Source of the DNA: an uncultured Lachnospiraceae bacterium
Lineage (GTDB): Bacteria > Bacillota > Clostridia > Lachnospirales > Lachnospiraceae
Assembly: GCA_910577015.1 (NCBI GenBank)
Contig: CAJTKU010000001.1
Location: 310,001 to 374,000 of the forward strand
Length of the DNA stretch: 64,000 nt
Direction of reading: 5' to 3'
This document shows, piece by piece, positions 52,324 through 61,035 of this stretch. Below the pieces are notes generated by a model. That model was not told the DNA's origin. It made no database searches and saw only the letters and a program-made list of their open reading frames with translations. Each line of letters opens with the position of its first letter. Within the stretch, counting starts at the first letter, position 1. The translations under genes were made by a program, and so were the position numbers.

Positions 52324-53817
52324 TTATTGTTCAGGCACTTTCCTGTCTGCATCGGCTTTGAATCGAGCCACTTCCTTTACTGCCTGCTGCAGGGCAATAT
52401 TTGTCCCCGCTCCTGCAATGCATCCGCCGGGACATGCCATACCCTCTATCAGACATCCGTTTTTTCTCCCTGCCTTTGCCAAAAGCAGCATTTTTTTGCA
52501 CTCTGCAAGACTCTCCGCATGTTCAATATGCACCGCTGTCCCCGGATGGTATTCTTTAATGCAGTCTTCAATGGCGCTTGCCACGCCCCCTGCCACGCCA
52601 TATCCTCGTCCTGCGGATGTGGCATCGCGCATTTCATCCATTGCTTTTATCTCTTCCAGCAAAATCCCTTTTGCCTCGAACATGCCTGTCAGTTCTTCAA
52701 AGGTAATGACAAAGTCCACATCAGAGCGCACTGTCTTGCGGGACGCTTCCAGCTTTTTGGACGCACAGGGACCGATGAATACCACGCTGGCATCCGGATG
52801 CTCCTGTTTGATAATCCGGGCAGTTGCAACCATGGGCGTCAGTTCGTTGCTGATTTTATCAATGGTTTCGGGAAACATGTTCTTCGCCATCATGGACCAG
52901 GAGGGACAGCAGGAAGTCAGGGCAAATGCCTGTTTACCGCTTGCCACTTCCCTTACATAATGCTCTGCTTCCGCCATACAGCCCAAATCAGCCCCGAGAG
53001 CCGTTTCGTAGACGTCTTCAAATCCCAGTTCTTTCAAAGCTGTCTTGAACATTTCAGGCGTCACTTTGGGGCCAAACTGCCCTACAAAAGCAGGCGCAAC
53101 CTGTGCAATAATTTTCCTGCCGGACTGCATGGCGCGAATCAACTGGAATATCTGGGATTTATCTGCTATCGCCCCAAATGGACAGCTTACCATGCACTGA
53201 CCGCAGGAGACACAGATTTCATTGTCAATGGTTGCCCTGCCATGTTTGTCATTCTTGATTGCATTTACCCCGCATGCCTTAGCGCAGGGCCTCTCCTTGT
53301 GGGAAACCGCGTCGTACGGGCAGATATCCTTACACTTACCGCATTTAATACACTTTTCCTGGTCTATGAAAGATTTACCGTTTACCATGGTCATGGCTCC
53401 CACCGGACAGACTTCCCGGCAGGGATGCGCCACACATCCCATACAGGTATTGGTGACTTCATAATGGTTTTCCGGACAGGCATTGCATGCAGAAGGAATC
53501 ACCTGCATTAAAGGCGGCTCATAATACTTTTCATCTATATTGCTTTCTTCTATCCCTTCCGTCAGATGTCCCGGTCTGTCCCTGTTTTCCGGCCTGAGCG
53601 ACATCCCCATTGCCAGACGGAGTCTTTCCCTGATGATAGCCCTGTCACGGTACACGCTGTCCCAATAGGAGGATTCGTCATAGTCCACTATTTTATAAGG
53701 CAGCGCCTCCATATCATCCTTCAAATTCGTGGAAGTATAAGCAAGGTTTGCAACCTCTTTAAATACTTTTCTTCTCCCCTGCCTGACCGGGGTGTCTATC
53801 CCTCTCATACTGCTCAT
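52324..53817 (-). CDS. [FeFe]-hydrogenase, group-B-like, with N-terminal ferredoxin domains
   Basis: 497 residues. About 80 residues of family-specific N-terminus precede several Cys clusters (CMGCVAHPCREVCP, CIKCGKCKDICP, CVSCGQCMVSCP). The H-cluster domain carries L1 TSCCPSW, L2 GPCASKKLEA and L3 EGMACPGGCIAGAGTN. These are variants of the classical motifs, as in the group B / putative-sensory hydrogenases of Clostridia, whose role is little known. It lies 16 bases behind feoB with a GGAGG site, so iron supply and hydrogenase are in one operon. Maturases HydEFG are not in the window. Confidence 0.9.
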   Translation of the reverse strand: MSSMRGIDTPVRQGRRKVFKEVANLAYTSTNLKDDMEALPYKIVDYDESSYWDSVYRDRAIIRERLRLAMGMSLRPENRDRPGHLTEGIEESNIDEKYYEPPLMQVIPSACNACPENHYEVTNTCMGCVAHPCREVCPVGAMTMVNGKSFIDQEKCIKCGKCKDICPYDAVSHKERPCAKACGVNAIKNDKHGRATIDNEICVSCGQCMVSCPFGAIADKSQIFQLIRAMQSGRKIIAQVAPAFVGQFGPKVTPEMFKTALKELGFEDVYETALGADLGCMAEAEHYVREVASGKQAFALTSCCPSWSMMAKNMFPETIDKISNELTPMVATARIIKQEHPDASVVFIGPCASKKLEASRKTVRSDVDFVITFEELTGMFEAKGILLEEIKAMDEMRDATSAGRGYGVAGGVASAIEDCIKEYHPGTAVHIEHAESLAECKKMLLLAKAGRKNGCLIEGMACPGGCIAGAGTNIALQQAVKEVARFKADADRKVPEQ

Positions 53818-53833
53818 ACGGTTTCCTCCTTTT

Positions 53834-55834
53834 TTAAATAAAAAGACTGCCTATCTGGAAAACCAGTGTGGCCACAACCCATGCCAGCAAAATCTGGAAT
53901 GCCATTAATCCAAACGTAAATTTCGCAGAACCGCTTTCTTTTCTAATGGCAGCCACCGCTGCCACACAAGGCACATAGAGCAGGCAAAACAGCATCAGAC
54001 AATAGGCGTTCAGCGGTCCAAACGACGGATTTGCCGCCTGTACGTTTGCCACTATGGTTTCCATGCCTGCCGCCGAATTGGCGTTTGCCGCCCCAAAAAG
54101 CACCGAAAAGCTGCTTACCACTACTTCTTTTGCAGAAATCCCGGCTATCAATGCCACTCCTATCTGCCACATACCCAGTCCTGCCGGTGCAAGAAGCGGC
54201 ACCAGAATACGGCCGATAACCGCCCCAAAACTGTCCGCGGGATTGTCCACCATGCCTGTCACCCCGAAATTCAGGATAAACCATATCAGGATGGATGCAA
54301 TAAAGATGGTAGTTCCGGCTTTTGTCAGATAATCCTTCAGCTTGTTCCAGACATAAATTCTGACGGTTCTGGCATTCGGCCTCTTATACTCGGGAAGCTC
54401 GATTAGCAGGGAATCATTTTCATGTCCTTTTTCCACTTTGTTAAGCACATGGGCCGTCACAATCGCTACCAGCATACCGATGACATAAAAGGAAAAAGCA
54501 ACTGCCCCTGCCGTTTTCGGAAAAAACATCTGGGAAAAAATCACATAAACCGGCAGCCTTGCCGAGCAGGACATAAACGGCGTAATTATCATGGTTTTGC
54601 GCCTGTCATGCTCTGTTTCCAGCGCCCGCGACGCCATAATGGCAGGTACCGTACATCCGAATCCGAGAATCATCGGCAGAAACGCCTTGCCGGAAAGCCC
54701 CACTTTTCCCATAATGGAATCCATAACGTAAGCGACCCTTGCCATATATCCGCTGTCCTCAAGGATGGCAAGCGCCAGAAACAATATGAAGATATTGGGA
54801 ATAAAGGTGAGAATGCCCCCCACACCCGCTATAATACCATCTACAATCAACGAAACCAGCCAGTCCGCAGTGCCAATCCCCCTAAGCCCATCCGAAGCCA
54901 GTGCGGAAACAAATCCCAGCCCTTCCTCAAAAATACCCTTCAGTAAATCCCCCACCGCAAATGTCAGGAAAAATACCAGTCCCATAATGCATAAGAACAC
55001 AGGAAGTCCCAGCCATTCACTGGTAAGCAGCTTATCCACCTTATCCGTCGCCGCCTCTTTTCTGTTTTTATGAAAAAGAGCTTCTTTCACCACGGACTCT
55101 ATGTAGGCATACTTACAGCTGATAATTTCTTTTTCATAACTCTTGCTTCCGATATGTTCTGTGGAAATCGGATGCTCCTCCAGAACTTCCTCATCGTTTT
55201 CCAAAAGTTTGATGGCATGCCACCTTACGGAAGAATGCGTAGGGTAATGCGCCTGCATCATAACTTCCAGCTTTGCAATTTTATTTTCTATCTCATCCGG
55301 ATACTGTAAAATATACTCGGCATTCTGCCCTTCCTCATAATGGTGCACCACCGCATGGAGAAGAATGTCCAGTCCCGTCCGCTTCGCTGCCGAAACCGGC
55401 ACCACCGGAATATCTCCCAGCATCTCCGGCAGACGGTGCAAATCAATTTCCATGCCCCGCTCCTGCACAATATCCATCATATTAAGGGCAAGCACCACCG
55501 GCTTTCCCAGTTCCAGAAGCTGCAGGGTCAGGTAAAGGTTCCTCTCCAGCGAAGAAGCATCCACAATATTTATTATGACATCAATGTCATCATCCATGAC
55601 GCATTTTCTCGTCACCTTTTCTTCAATGGTATAACAGGTAAGGGAATAAATCCCCGGTGTATCCACCAGACAGATATCCATCCCTTCATAGGAAGTCTGC
55701 CCCTCCACCTTTTCCACCGTCACTCCCGGCCAGTTGGCAACTTTCAGCTTTGCCCCCGTCAGGGCATTAAACAGCGTTGTTTTCCCGCAATTCGGATTGC
55801 CCACGCAGGCAGCATGGATTTGGTTTTTATGCAT
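53834..55834 (-). CDS. feoB: Ferrous iron transporter B
   Basis: 666 residues. An N-terminal G domain (GNPNCGKTTLFNALTG, VDTPGIYSL, LALNMMD) is followed by a helical GDI region and a membrane part with two Gate motifs (ILGFGCTVPAIMASRALE; LLYVPCVAAVAAIRKE). It imports Fe(II). Overlaps feoA by 8 bases. Confidence 0.97.
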   Translation of the reverse strand: MHKNQIHAACVGNPNCGKTTLFNALTGAKLKVANWPGVTVEKVEGQTSYEGMDICLVDTPGIYSLTCYTIEEKVTRKCVMDDDIDVIINIVDASSLERNLYLTLQLLELGKPVVLALNMMDIVQERGMEIDLHRLPEMLGDIPVVPVSAAKRTGLDILLHAVVHHYEEGQNAEYILQYPDEIENKIAKLEVMMQAHYPTHSSVRWHAIKLLENDEEVLEEHPISTEHIGSKSYEKEIISCKYAYIESVVKEALFHKNRKEAATDKVDKLLTSEWLGLPVFLCIMGLVFFLTFAVGDLLKGIFEEGLGFVSALASDGLRGIGTADWLVSLIVDGIIAGVGGILTFIPNIFILFLALAILEDSGYMARVAYVMDSIMGKVGLSGKAFLPMILGFGCTVPAIMASRALETEHDRRKTMIITPFMSCSARLPVYVIFSQMFFPKTAGAVAFSFYVIGMLVAIVTAHVLNKVEKGHENDSLLIELPEYKRPNARTVRIYVWNKLKDYLTKAGTTIFIASILIWFILNFGVTGMVDNPADSFGAVIGRILVPLLAPAGLGMWQIGVALIAGISAKEVVVSSFSVLFGAANANSAAGMETIVANVQAANPSFGPLNAYCLMLFCLLYVPCVAAVAAIRKESGSAKFTFGLMAFQILLAWVVATLVFQIGSLFI

Positions 55835-56060
55835 GGCCGCCTTCCTCCTTTATTTCAATATTGGCGGAAAGATGCCTGCCAAGCGCCAGCCGGGTTCCTC
55901 TCACTTTTATAATCAACGCTCCCTTTTTCTTCCTGTTTAATACTTTAATCCTTGTGCCGTCATTTAATCCAAGCGCCTGCAGCCTTCTCGTGACAGCCTC
56001 CTCAACAAACAATCCCGCAATGGTATATTCTCTATTTTTTTCTGCTTCGTACAGTGTCAT
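55827..56060 (-). CDS. feoA: Ferrous iron transport protein A
   Basis: 77 residues, SH3-like FeoA fold (EEAVTRRLQALGLNDGTRIKVLNRKK...VRGTRLALGRHLSANI). It assists FeoB at the membrane. The start ATG follows GGAGGAAAAA; a GTG seven codons earlier overlaps that site. Confidence 0.94.
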   Translation of the reverse strand: MTLYEAEKNREYTIAGLFVEEAVTRRLQALGLNDGTRIKVLNRKKKGALIIKVRGTRLALGRHLSANIEIKEEGGHA

Positions 56061-56103
56061 TTTTTCCTCCGGGTAACTCACTCTTCAAGCCTTTCACAGT
56101 AAA

Positions 56104-56132
56104 ATTATATGCTGTTCGCATTTGCTTGTCAA
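56104..56132 (-). promoter_or_regulatory. Perfect-consensus sigma-A promoter for feoAB-hydrogenase
   Basis: On the minus strand TTGACA (56132-56127), 17 bases, TATAAT (56109-56104), both hexamers exact. It is built into the arm of a family Q foldback. No clear Fur box was recognised. Confidence 0.8.
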
Positions 56133-56215
56133 CGCTGACAAATTACTTGCGTTCCTCAATTTGCACGCCGGGGCTGCCGACGGGCACATTGAGGAACGCA
56201 AAAAAACAGCATATA
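56106..56215. repeat. Family Q foldback element (110 bp), feoA-cotJ gap
   Basis: The outer arms TATATGCTGTT/AACAGCATATA (56106-56116, 56205-56215) and inner arms TTGCGTTCCTCAAT/ATTGAGGAACGCAA (56147-56160, 56188-56201) enclose TGCACGCCGGGGCTGCCG (56162-56179). That core matches the core of the 46-kb element at 17 of 18 bases. Confidence 0.8.
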
Positions 56216-56228
56216 CATTTGACAAGTA

Positions 56229-56255
56229 ACAGCCTGCGCGCACCCTCATAGAATA
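56229..56255 (+). promoter_or_regulatory. Mother-cell (sigma-K/sigma-E-like) promoter of cotJ
   Basis: AC (56229-56230), 16 bases, CATAGAATA (56247-56255) fits the sigma-K pattern AC-N16/17-CATAnnnTA, 37 bases before the cotJA start. In Bacillus the cotJ operon is sigma-E-dependent, so either mother-cell factor is possible. Confidence 0.5.
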
Positions 56256-56291
56256 ATAGTAAAAGAAACTTAGATTATGAAAGGATGTCTT

Positions 56292-56462
56292 ATGCAGGAC
56301 TATACGCTTGATGAATATTTTGACCGTTATCCGATAGCCATGGCTTATGTTCCCTGGCAGCATCTCACCAGAATTTATGAAAATCTGGAAGAAGCTTTTC
56401 ATGTCGGTACCATATTCCCTGAACTGAACAAACCCTTTACGGGAAGGAGGGTAATCAAATGA
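56292..56462 (+). CDS. cotJA: Spore coat-associated protein CotJA
   Basis: 56 residues, typical of the family (YPIAMAYVPWQHLTRIYENLEE, then GTIFPELNKPFTG). The start follows AAAGGATG by four bases. The stop overlaps the cotJB start. Confidence 0.9.
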   Translation: MQDYTLDEYFDRYPIAMAYVPWQHLTRIYENLEEAFHVGTIFPELNKPFTGRRVIK

Positions 56463-56737
56463 TGAATACTTCCGAACAGAACCGGATGCTGAAGGATATC
56501 AGCATCATTGATTTTACCCTTGTGGATTTGAATGAATATCTGGACACCCACCCCTACGATAAGCAGGCAATGGAATATTTTAACCACTATGCCAGAATCA
56601 AAAACCAGATGATGCGGGATTTCTCCGCCCGCTATTATCCGTTGACCGCTGACTTGTCAACCGATACCAGACAATGGAATTGGGTGCTTTCCCCCATGCC
56701 GTGGGAGAACATTTCCCAGGAAGGAGGATGTAACTAA
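56459..56737 (+). CDS. cotJB: Spore coat protein CotJB
   Basis: 92 residues (ISIIDFTLVDLNEYLDTHP, DPxD-like HPYDKQAMEYFNHY, C-terminal WNWVLSPMPWE). Ribosome site AAGGAGG. Stop and the cotJC start overlap by a base. Acts with CotJA and CotJC in the inner coat. Confidence 0.93.
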   Translation: MMNTSEQNRMLKDISIIDFTLVDLNEYLDTHPYDKQAMEYFNHYARIKNQMMRDFSARYYPLTADLSTDTRQWNWVLSPMPWENISQEGGCN

Positions 56738-57381
56738 TGTGGAGTTATGAGAAAAGATTACAGTTTCCGGTTAACATCAAAGAGCCGAACGCCAAACTGG
56801 CACAGGTAATTATCTCCCAGTACGGCGGACCTGACGGGGAAATGGGCGCAAGTATGCGTTATTTGTCCCAGCGCTATGCAACGCCTTACAGGGAAGTTGC
56901 CGGGCTTCTGACCGATATCGGCACGGAAGAACTGGCCCATCTGGAAATGGTAGCTACCATTGTACACCAGCTCACCCGCAACCTCTCCATGGAAGAAATA
57001 GAAAAAAGCGGTTTTGCTCCCTACTACACGGACCATACCATTGGCATATGGCCGCAGGCAGCCGGAGGCATCCCCTTCAACGCATGTGAATTCCAGAGCA
57101 AGGGCGATGTCATCACAGACCTGTTTGAAGACATGGCTGCAGAACAAAAAGCCAGAACGACCTATGACAACATCCTGCGCCTGATTAAGGAGCCGGATGT
57201 ATGCGAGCCCATCAAGTTCCTGCGCGAGCGTGAAATCGTACACTTCCAGCGTTTCGGGGAAGCCCTCCGCATCACACAGGATAACCTGAACGGCAAAAAC
57301 TTCTATGCTTTCAATCCCGGATTTGATACTGTGGAAGGGGACGGAAACTGTTCCCCTAAATGCGGCTGTCAGCAGAAATAA
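56737..57381 (+). CDS. cotJC: Manganese catalase CotJC
   Basis: 214 residues, ferritin-like di-manganese catalase. Metal-binding Glu/His residues are visible in LLTDIGTEELAHLEMVATIV and in FLREREIVHFQRFGEAL. It splits hydrogen peroxide in the spore coat. Ends in Cys-rich CSPKCGCQQK, as in other clostridial CotJC proteins. Confidence 0.95.
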   Translation: MWSYEKRLQFPVNIKEPNAKLAQVIISQYGGPDGEMGASMRYLSQRYATPYREVAGLLTDIGTEELAHLEMVATIVHQLTRNLSMEEIEKSGFAPYYTDHTIGIWPQAAGGIPFNACEFQSKGDVITDLFEDMAAEQKARTTYDNILRLIKEPDVCEPIKFLREREIVHFQRFGEALRITQDNLNGKNFYAFNPGFDTVEGDGNCSPKCGCQQK

Positions 57382-57399
57382 GAGCAAATTAACATTTAT

Positions 57400-57445
57400 G
57401 CCGCCTCTTTTTGTAATATATATTTTCAAAAAGGGGCGGCTTTCC
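57400..57445 (+). terminator. Intrinsic terminator of cotJABC
   Basis: A 13-bp stem GCCGCCTCTTTTT/AAAAAGGGGCGGC (one U-G pair) is followed by TTTCC. Confidence 0.85.
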
Positions 57446-57476
57446 ATTATAATGATTGATTACAGTGAGGTTGATT

Positions 57477-58106
57477 ATGCAGGAACTCATTATTTTGCTA
57501 ATGAATAAATACGGTTATCTGGCCATCTTTTTCTTAATCACCATTGAAAACCTTTTTCCCCCTATCCCTTCCGAAGTCATCCTGACAATGGGAGGCTTTA
57601 TGACTACATATACTTCTTTAAGCGTTACCGGCGTTGTCTTTTTTTCCACTCTTGCATCCCTTTTCGGCGCCATCATCTTATACTATGTGGGGAAGCTTTT
57701 AAACAGGGAACGCCTGATGCGTATTGCTTCGGGAAAAATCGGCAGGCTTCTCCGTCTGAATGCCGCCGATATTGACAACTCTATTTCCTGGTTTCAGAAA
57801 AAGGGAACTAAAACCGTGCTATACTGCCGCTTTATTCCCATACTTCGCAGCCTGATTTCCATTCCGGCAGGTATGAGCGAAATGAAACAGGGAACGTTTC
57901 TCTTGTACACTACCATTGGAAGCATTATCTGGAACATGGTACTGGTAACCCTGGGAAGCATCCTAGGCGCTTCCTGGCATTCTGTTGCCATTGTAATGGA
58001 ACAATACTCCCAGGTTACCAAAGCTGCCCTTATGCTTACCTGTATGGCTGCTGTTTTATATCTTATCAGCAAAAAACAAAAAAGGAAAAAAGCCGGTAAT
58101 TCATGA
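57477..58106 (+). CDS. DedA-family membrane protein
   Basis: 209 residues, four to five membrane helices. Family motifs: ENLFPPIPSEVILTMGGFM and the CRFIPILRSLISIPAGMSEM stretch with its essential Arg. DedA proteins are now linked to lipid-carrier (undecaprenyl phosphate) or phospholipid flipping. The start ATG follows GAGGT by five bases. It is separated from cotJ by a terminator. Confidence 0.92.
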   Translation: MQELIILLMNKYGYLAIFFLITIENLFPPIPSEVILTMGGFMTTYTSLSVTGVVFFSTLASLFGAIILYYVGKLLNRERLMRIASGKIGRLLRLNAADIDNSISWFQKKGTKTVLYCRFIPILRSLISIPAGMSEMKQGTFLLYTTIGSIIWNMVLVTLGSILGASWHSVAIVMEQYSQVTKAALMLTCMAAVLYLISKKQKRKKAGNS

Positions 58107-58187
58107 TTTTATATTTACAACTGCCTAAGAAATGCTATAATAAAATAAATTTTAGTAAATACATGAATTCTCAGGAGGCATGTTGTG

Positions 58188-58739
58188 ATGAACAGTGTTA
58201 ATGGAAATATCTGGCATAATATCAATGTTAAAAGAGTCACACCCACAGATTTTATCTGCGTAATTGAAATTCCCAAGGGAAGCAAGAACAAATACGAATT
58301 GGATAAAGAGACCGGTTATATTATTCTGGACCGCATCCTGTATACTTCTACGCATTATCCCGCCAATTACGGTTTTATTCCCCGTACTTACGGTGATGAC
58401 GGCGACCCGCTGGATGTTCTTTTGCTCTGTTCCGAACCCGTTGCACCGCTTACCCTGGTAAGGGCGTATCCCATCGGCGTCATCTCCATGCTTGACGGCG
58501 GAAAAAAGGACGAAAAAATCATAGCCGTTCCTTTTAACGACCCTACATACAACAATTACAAAGATATTTCCGAACTTCCTTCCCATGTCATTGAAGAAAT
58601 GGAACATTTTTTCACTGTGTATAAAGCCCTGGAGAATAAAACCACGGATATCAATGAGAAAGGCAACCACGAAGAGGCGATACAGGTAATCGAACAATGC
58701 CTTGACAATTATATCAACAAATTTATCAGAAGCTGGTAA
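58188..58739 (+). CDS. ppa: Inorganic pyrophosphatase (type I)
   Basis: 183 residues. The soluble family I signature DGDPLDVLLL and the other active-site blocks (PKGSKNKYELDKETG, YPANYGFIPRT, FNDPTYNNYKDI) are present. It hydrolyses pyrophosphate with Mg. Ribosome site AGGAGG nine bases before the ATG. Confidence 0.96.
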   Translation: MNSVNGNIWHNINVKRVTPTDFICVIEIPKGSKNKYELDKETGYIILDRILYTSTHYPANYGFIPRTYGDDGDPLDVLLLCSEPVAPLTLVRAYPIGVISMLDGGKKDEKIIAVPFNDPTYNNYKDISELPSHVIEEMEHFFTVYKALENKTTDINEKGNHEEAIQVIEQCLDNYINKFIRSW

Positions 58740-58744
58740 AAAAG

Positions 58745-58773
58745 CAGGCGGCAGGAATAATTCCTGCCGCCTG
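58745..58773 (-). terminator. Intrinsic terminator of degV
   Basis: A perfect CAGGCGGCAGGAA/TTCCTGCCGCCTG hairpin. On the minus strand it is followed by CTTTTTT; no T run on plus, so it serves the degV transcript first. Confidence 0.88.
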
Positions 58774-58803
58774 AATATATGGCAATCACAAATTAATAAC
58801 TTA

Positions 58804-59682
58804 CTACCGTTCATCCCCCATAAAAAACAGGGCAATGGTTCCGGGCCCAGAATGGGTGCCTATCGTAGGACCGATGGGACCAATCAGAAACGATTCGATG
58901 CCAAAGCGGTTCTTTATTTCATCCGCGACAAACCGGGCGTCTTCCTGCGCATCTCCATGGCTGATAAAGACAATATCATTTTTATCCTTGTATGCTCCCA
59001 TCTTTTTTTCCATGTAATCCACCAGTTTCAAAAGAGACTTCTTTCTGCCCCTGACCTTATCAATGGGAATCAGGTGTCCTTCCGCGTCCACATGCAGAAT
59101 CGGTTTAATCCCCGCAATCGTACCGATTATCGCCGTCGCTTTGCTGACCCTTCCGCCCCTGTACAAATGGTTCAAATCATCCACTGTAAAAACATGTACA
59201 AAATTCTGCACATGCTCCTGCATCCAGTCCGCCGTTTCCTCAAAGCTTTTTCCCGCCTTCTGCATTTCCACCGCCTTATGTACAAACAACCCTTCTCCCA
59301 TGGAAGCGCAAAGGGAATCTATTACGATAATCTTGCAGTCGGGATGTTCTTCCATCACCTCTTCTGCCGCAATACGGGCGCTGTTAAAGGTTCCACTCAA
59401 TCCGGAAGAAAATGCCAGATATAATATCTTTTTATTTCCTTCTGCCAGGTATTTTTCAAAATGGCTTTTGGACTCTTCCGGGTTAATTTGGGAAGTCGTC
59501 GGCATCTTGCCCTCACGCATCAAATCATAAAATACCTTCCATTCCAAATCTTTTCCGGTATCTCCCCCGTAAGTCACATCGTCCATGACATAACACATAT
59601 TCATACATGCGACGCCATGTTCCTCCAGATATTCCTTCGGCAAATCCGCCGTTGAGTCCGTTACAATCAAAAAATCCGCCAT
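58804..59682 (-). CDS. DegV-family fatty-acid-binding protein
   Basis: 292 residues. The N-terminal DFLIVTDSTADLPKEYLEEH and the SGLSGTFNSARIAAEEV, RGGRVSKATAIIG and KPILHVDAEGHLIPI blocks define DegV (FakB-like). It binds a fatty acid for phosphorylation by FakA; no FakA/DhaK gene is near. The start follows GGAGG by six bases. Confidence 0.94.
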   Translation of the reverse strand: MADFLIVTDSTADLPKEYLEEHGVACMNMCYVMDDVTYGGDTGKDLEWKVFYDLMREGKMPTTSQINPEESKSHFEKYLAEGNKKILYLAFSSGLSGTFNSARIAAEEVMEEHPDCKIIVIDSLCASMGEGLFVHKAVEMQKAGKSFEETADWMQEHVQNFVHVFTVDDLNHLYRGGRVSKATAIIGTIAGIKPILHVDAEGHLIPIDKVRGRKKSLLKLVDYMEKKMGAYKDKNDIVFISHGDAQEDARFVADEIKNRFGIESFLIGPIGPTIGTHSGPGTIALFFMGDER

Positions 59683-59802
59683 CGTAAACCTCCGATTCAT
59701 TCTTTAGAAATGTATTGTAATTTCTTGTATTTTAGCACTAAATACAAAACATTTCAATGTTAATCAATCTGGAGGTTCCGTATTTTGCCTTTCGGCATCC
59801 CC

Positions 59803-60112
59803 TAACTTCTATCCATATCATCCCCGACTTTTTTATCCAGCGTGCCGGTAAACAGCGACTTTAAGGTGGTAACATTTACTTCCTTTAAAGCATCTTCGTC
59901 CAGCTCCATTTTATTGCCCTTGTAATGGAATCCCAGTCGTAATCCCAGACCTCGGTAACTTCCCCAGTTTCCTTATCGTTTTTCTTGATTTTCTTTTTCT
60001 CCCATAGAGAAGAATCATTCCGTGCATCCGCTGATTTTTTGAGGGAATCTGCGCTTGAGCGCATAAGCGTCAATTCCCCCAAAAGGAAAGAGAAATCATT
60101 ACCCGCAACCTC
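59803..60112 (-). pseudogene. Frameshifted gene remnant behind the FlxA-like gene
   Basis: An AGGAGG site follows the FlxA-like stop, but the first ATG leads to a nine-codon frame. Another frame is open from about 60082 to 59889 (SLWEKKKIKKNDKETGEV, then VWDYDWDS). The coding-like continuation (FHYKGNKMELDEDALKEV, then LFTGTLDKKVGDD, stop at 59803) is in yet another frame. Joined across about 59940, they would give one protein of roughly 95 residues. It looks like a small gene broken by one or two frameshifts, or a sequencing error. The family is unknown. Confidence 0.4.
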
Positions 60113-60889
60113 CTATAAACGAATATCCACCGACAAATGGGACGTCGGCTGCTGTGATATGTTTTTCTCTGTTTCCGTACTGTCAGGAACAGGGTCATCA
60201 GATTTTTCTGGATTTTTCCTTTTAGCGTCCGTACTCTTCACGTCCTTATCCGTCTTTTCCTCCCTGCTGCCTGCCTTTGCGGCTTCCTCCATCGTCCTGC
60301 CTGCGTCTGCCAGTGTGGAAAGCTGTGAGGATGTCGCAGCCTGTGCTTTCTGCTCTGCTTTTGCAAGTTCTTCTTCCTTTTTCTGTGTTACGTCCCCCCT
60401 TGCTTGTTCCAGCTTGATTTCAGATTTCAGGATTTTGGACCTTCCTTCCATTTTTGTTGCCACACTGCCCTGTATCTTTGCCAGTTTTATGGATGTGTCT
60501 GCAGAAATCATTGCTGTCATGCTTGCCTGCGAAAGTCCGGCGCTTTTGCTTCCCGCCTTTTCAGTTCCTGCATTTTTTGTGCCGCCAAGCATATCATCCA
60601 TTTTAGAGCCTTTTGCCTGCTGCTTCTTTGAGTTTCCCATGGCGGCTCTGCGCTGCTCCATCTGGCGTTGCCTTAACTGCATATTCAGGTCGCTGATTTG
60701 CTGCTGTATTGCCTGACGCTTTTTCATCTTTTCTTCCAATGTCATATCCTCATTGGAAGAAAGTTCCTGCAACTGCTTCTGTGCATTGTCAATCTGGTTC
60801 TGAATGCTTTTGCTGTAAGAATCCTCTGCCTGATTCCTCCCCATCTGCCCTATTTGCATGTTTGCCACACCGATGCCATTAATTGTCAT
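60113..60889 (-). CDS. FlxA-like coiled-coil protein
   Basis: 258 residues. The FlxA-like domain (about 20-85) has heptad-type QNQIDNAQKQLQELSS and KKRQAIQQQISDLNMQLRQR segments. The C-terminal half is Lys/Glu/Ala-rich and probably disordered. FlxA-like genes are flagellum-associated in enterobacteria; in Clostridia the role is open. The start ATG follows AGGAGG; 50 upstream in-frame codons lack support. Confidence 0.8.
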   Translation of the reverse strand: MTINGIGVANMQIGQMGRNQAEDSYSKSIQNQIDNAQKQLQELSSNEDMTLEEKMKKRQAIQQQISDLNMQLRQRQMEQRRAAMGNSKKQQAKGSKMDDMLGGTKNAGTEKAGSKSAGLSQASMTAMISADTSIKLAKIQGSVATKMEGRSKILKSEIKLEQARGDVTQKKEEELAKAEQKAQAATSSQLSTLADAGRTMEEAAKAGSREEKTDKDVKSTDAKRKNPEKSDDPVPDSTETEKNISQQPTSHLSVDIRL

Positions 60890-61035
60890 TTCTCTAATCC
60901 TCCTTTCTTTATTACTGTTTCGGAGTTTCACATTACTAAATAAACTGATATGCGGTAAACCGGCGTTTTTCTGCTGTGAACCCACAATCAAAAACCTCCC
61001 ATGCCAGAGCAATTTCTCTGACATAAGAAGCTTTT

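Noticed and set aside
52174..53511. Long plus-strand frame opposite the hydrogenase and gltX
   Set aside because: Antisense to Cys-rich coding DNA; Cys/His/Phe-rich composition and no ribosome site, so a shadow.
56758..57447. Minus-strand frame opposite cotJC
   Set aside because: CotJC is clearly coding on plus; the opposite frame has no family features.
58152..58835. Minus-strand frame opposite the pyrophosphatase gene
   Set aside because: The pyrophosphatase on the plus strand has complete motifs and a ribosome site; this is its antisense shadow.
59780..59812. Fourth family P copy (ACTTCTATCC with a GCC/GGC hairpin)
   Set aside because: Only a few bases match and the GCGTG/CACGC ends are missing.
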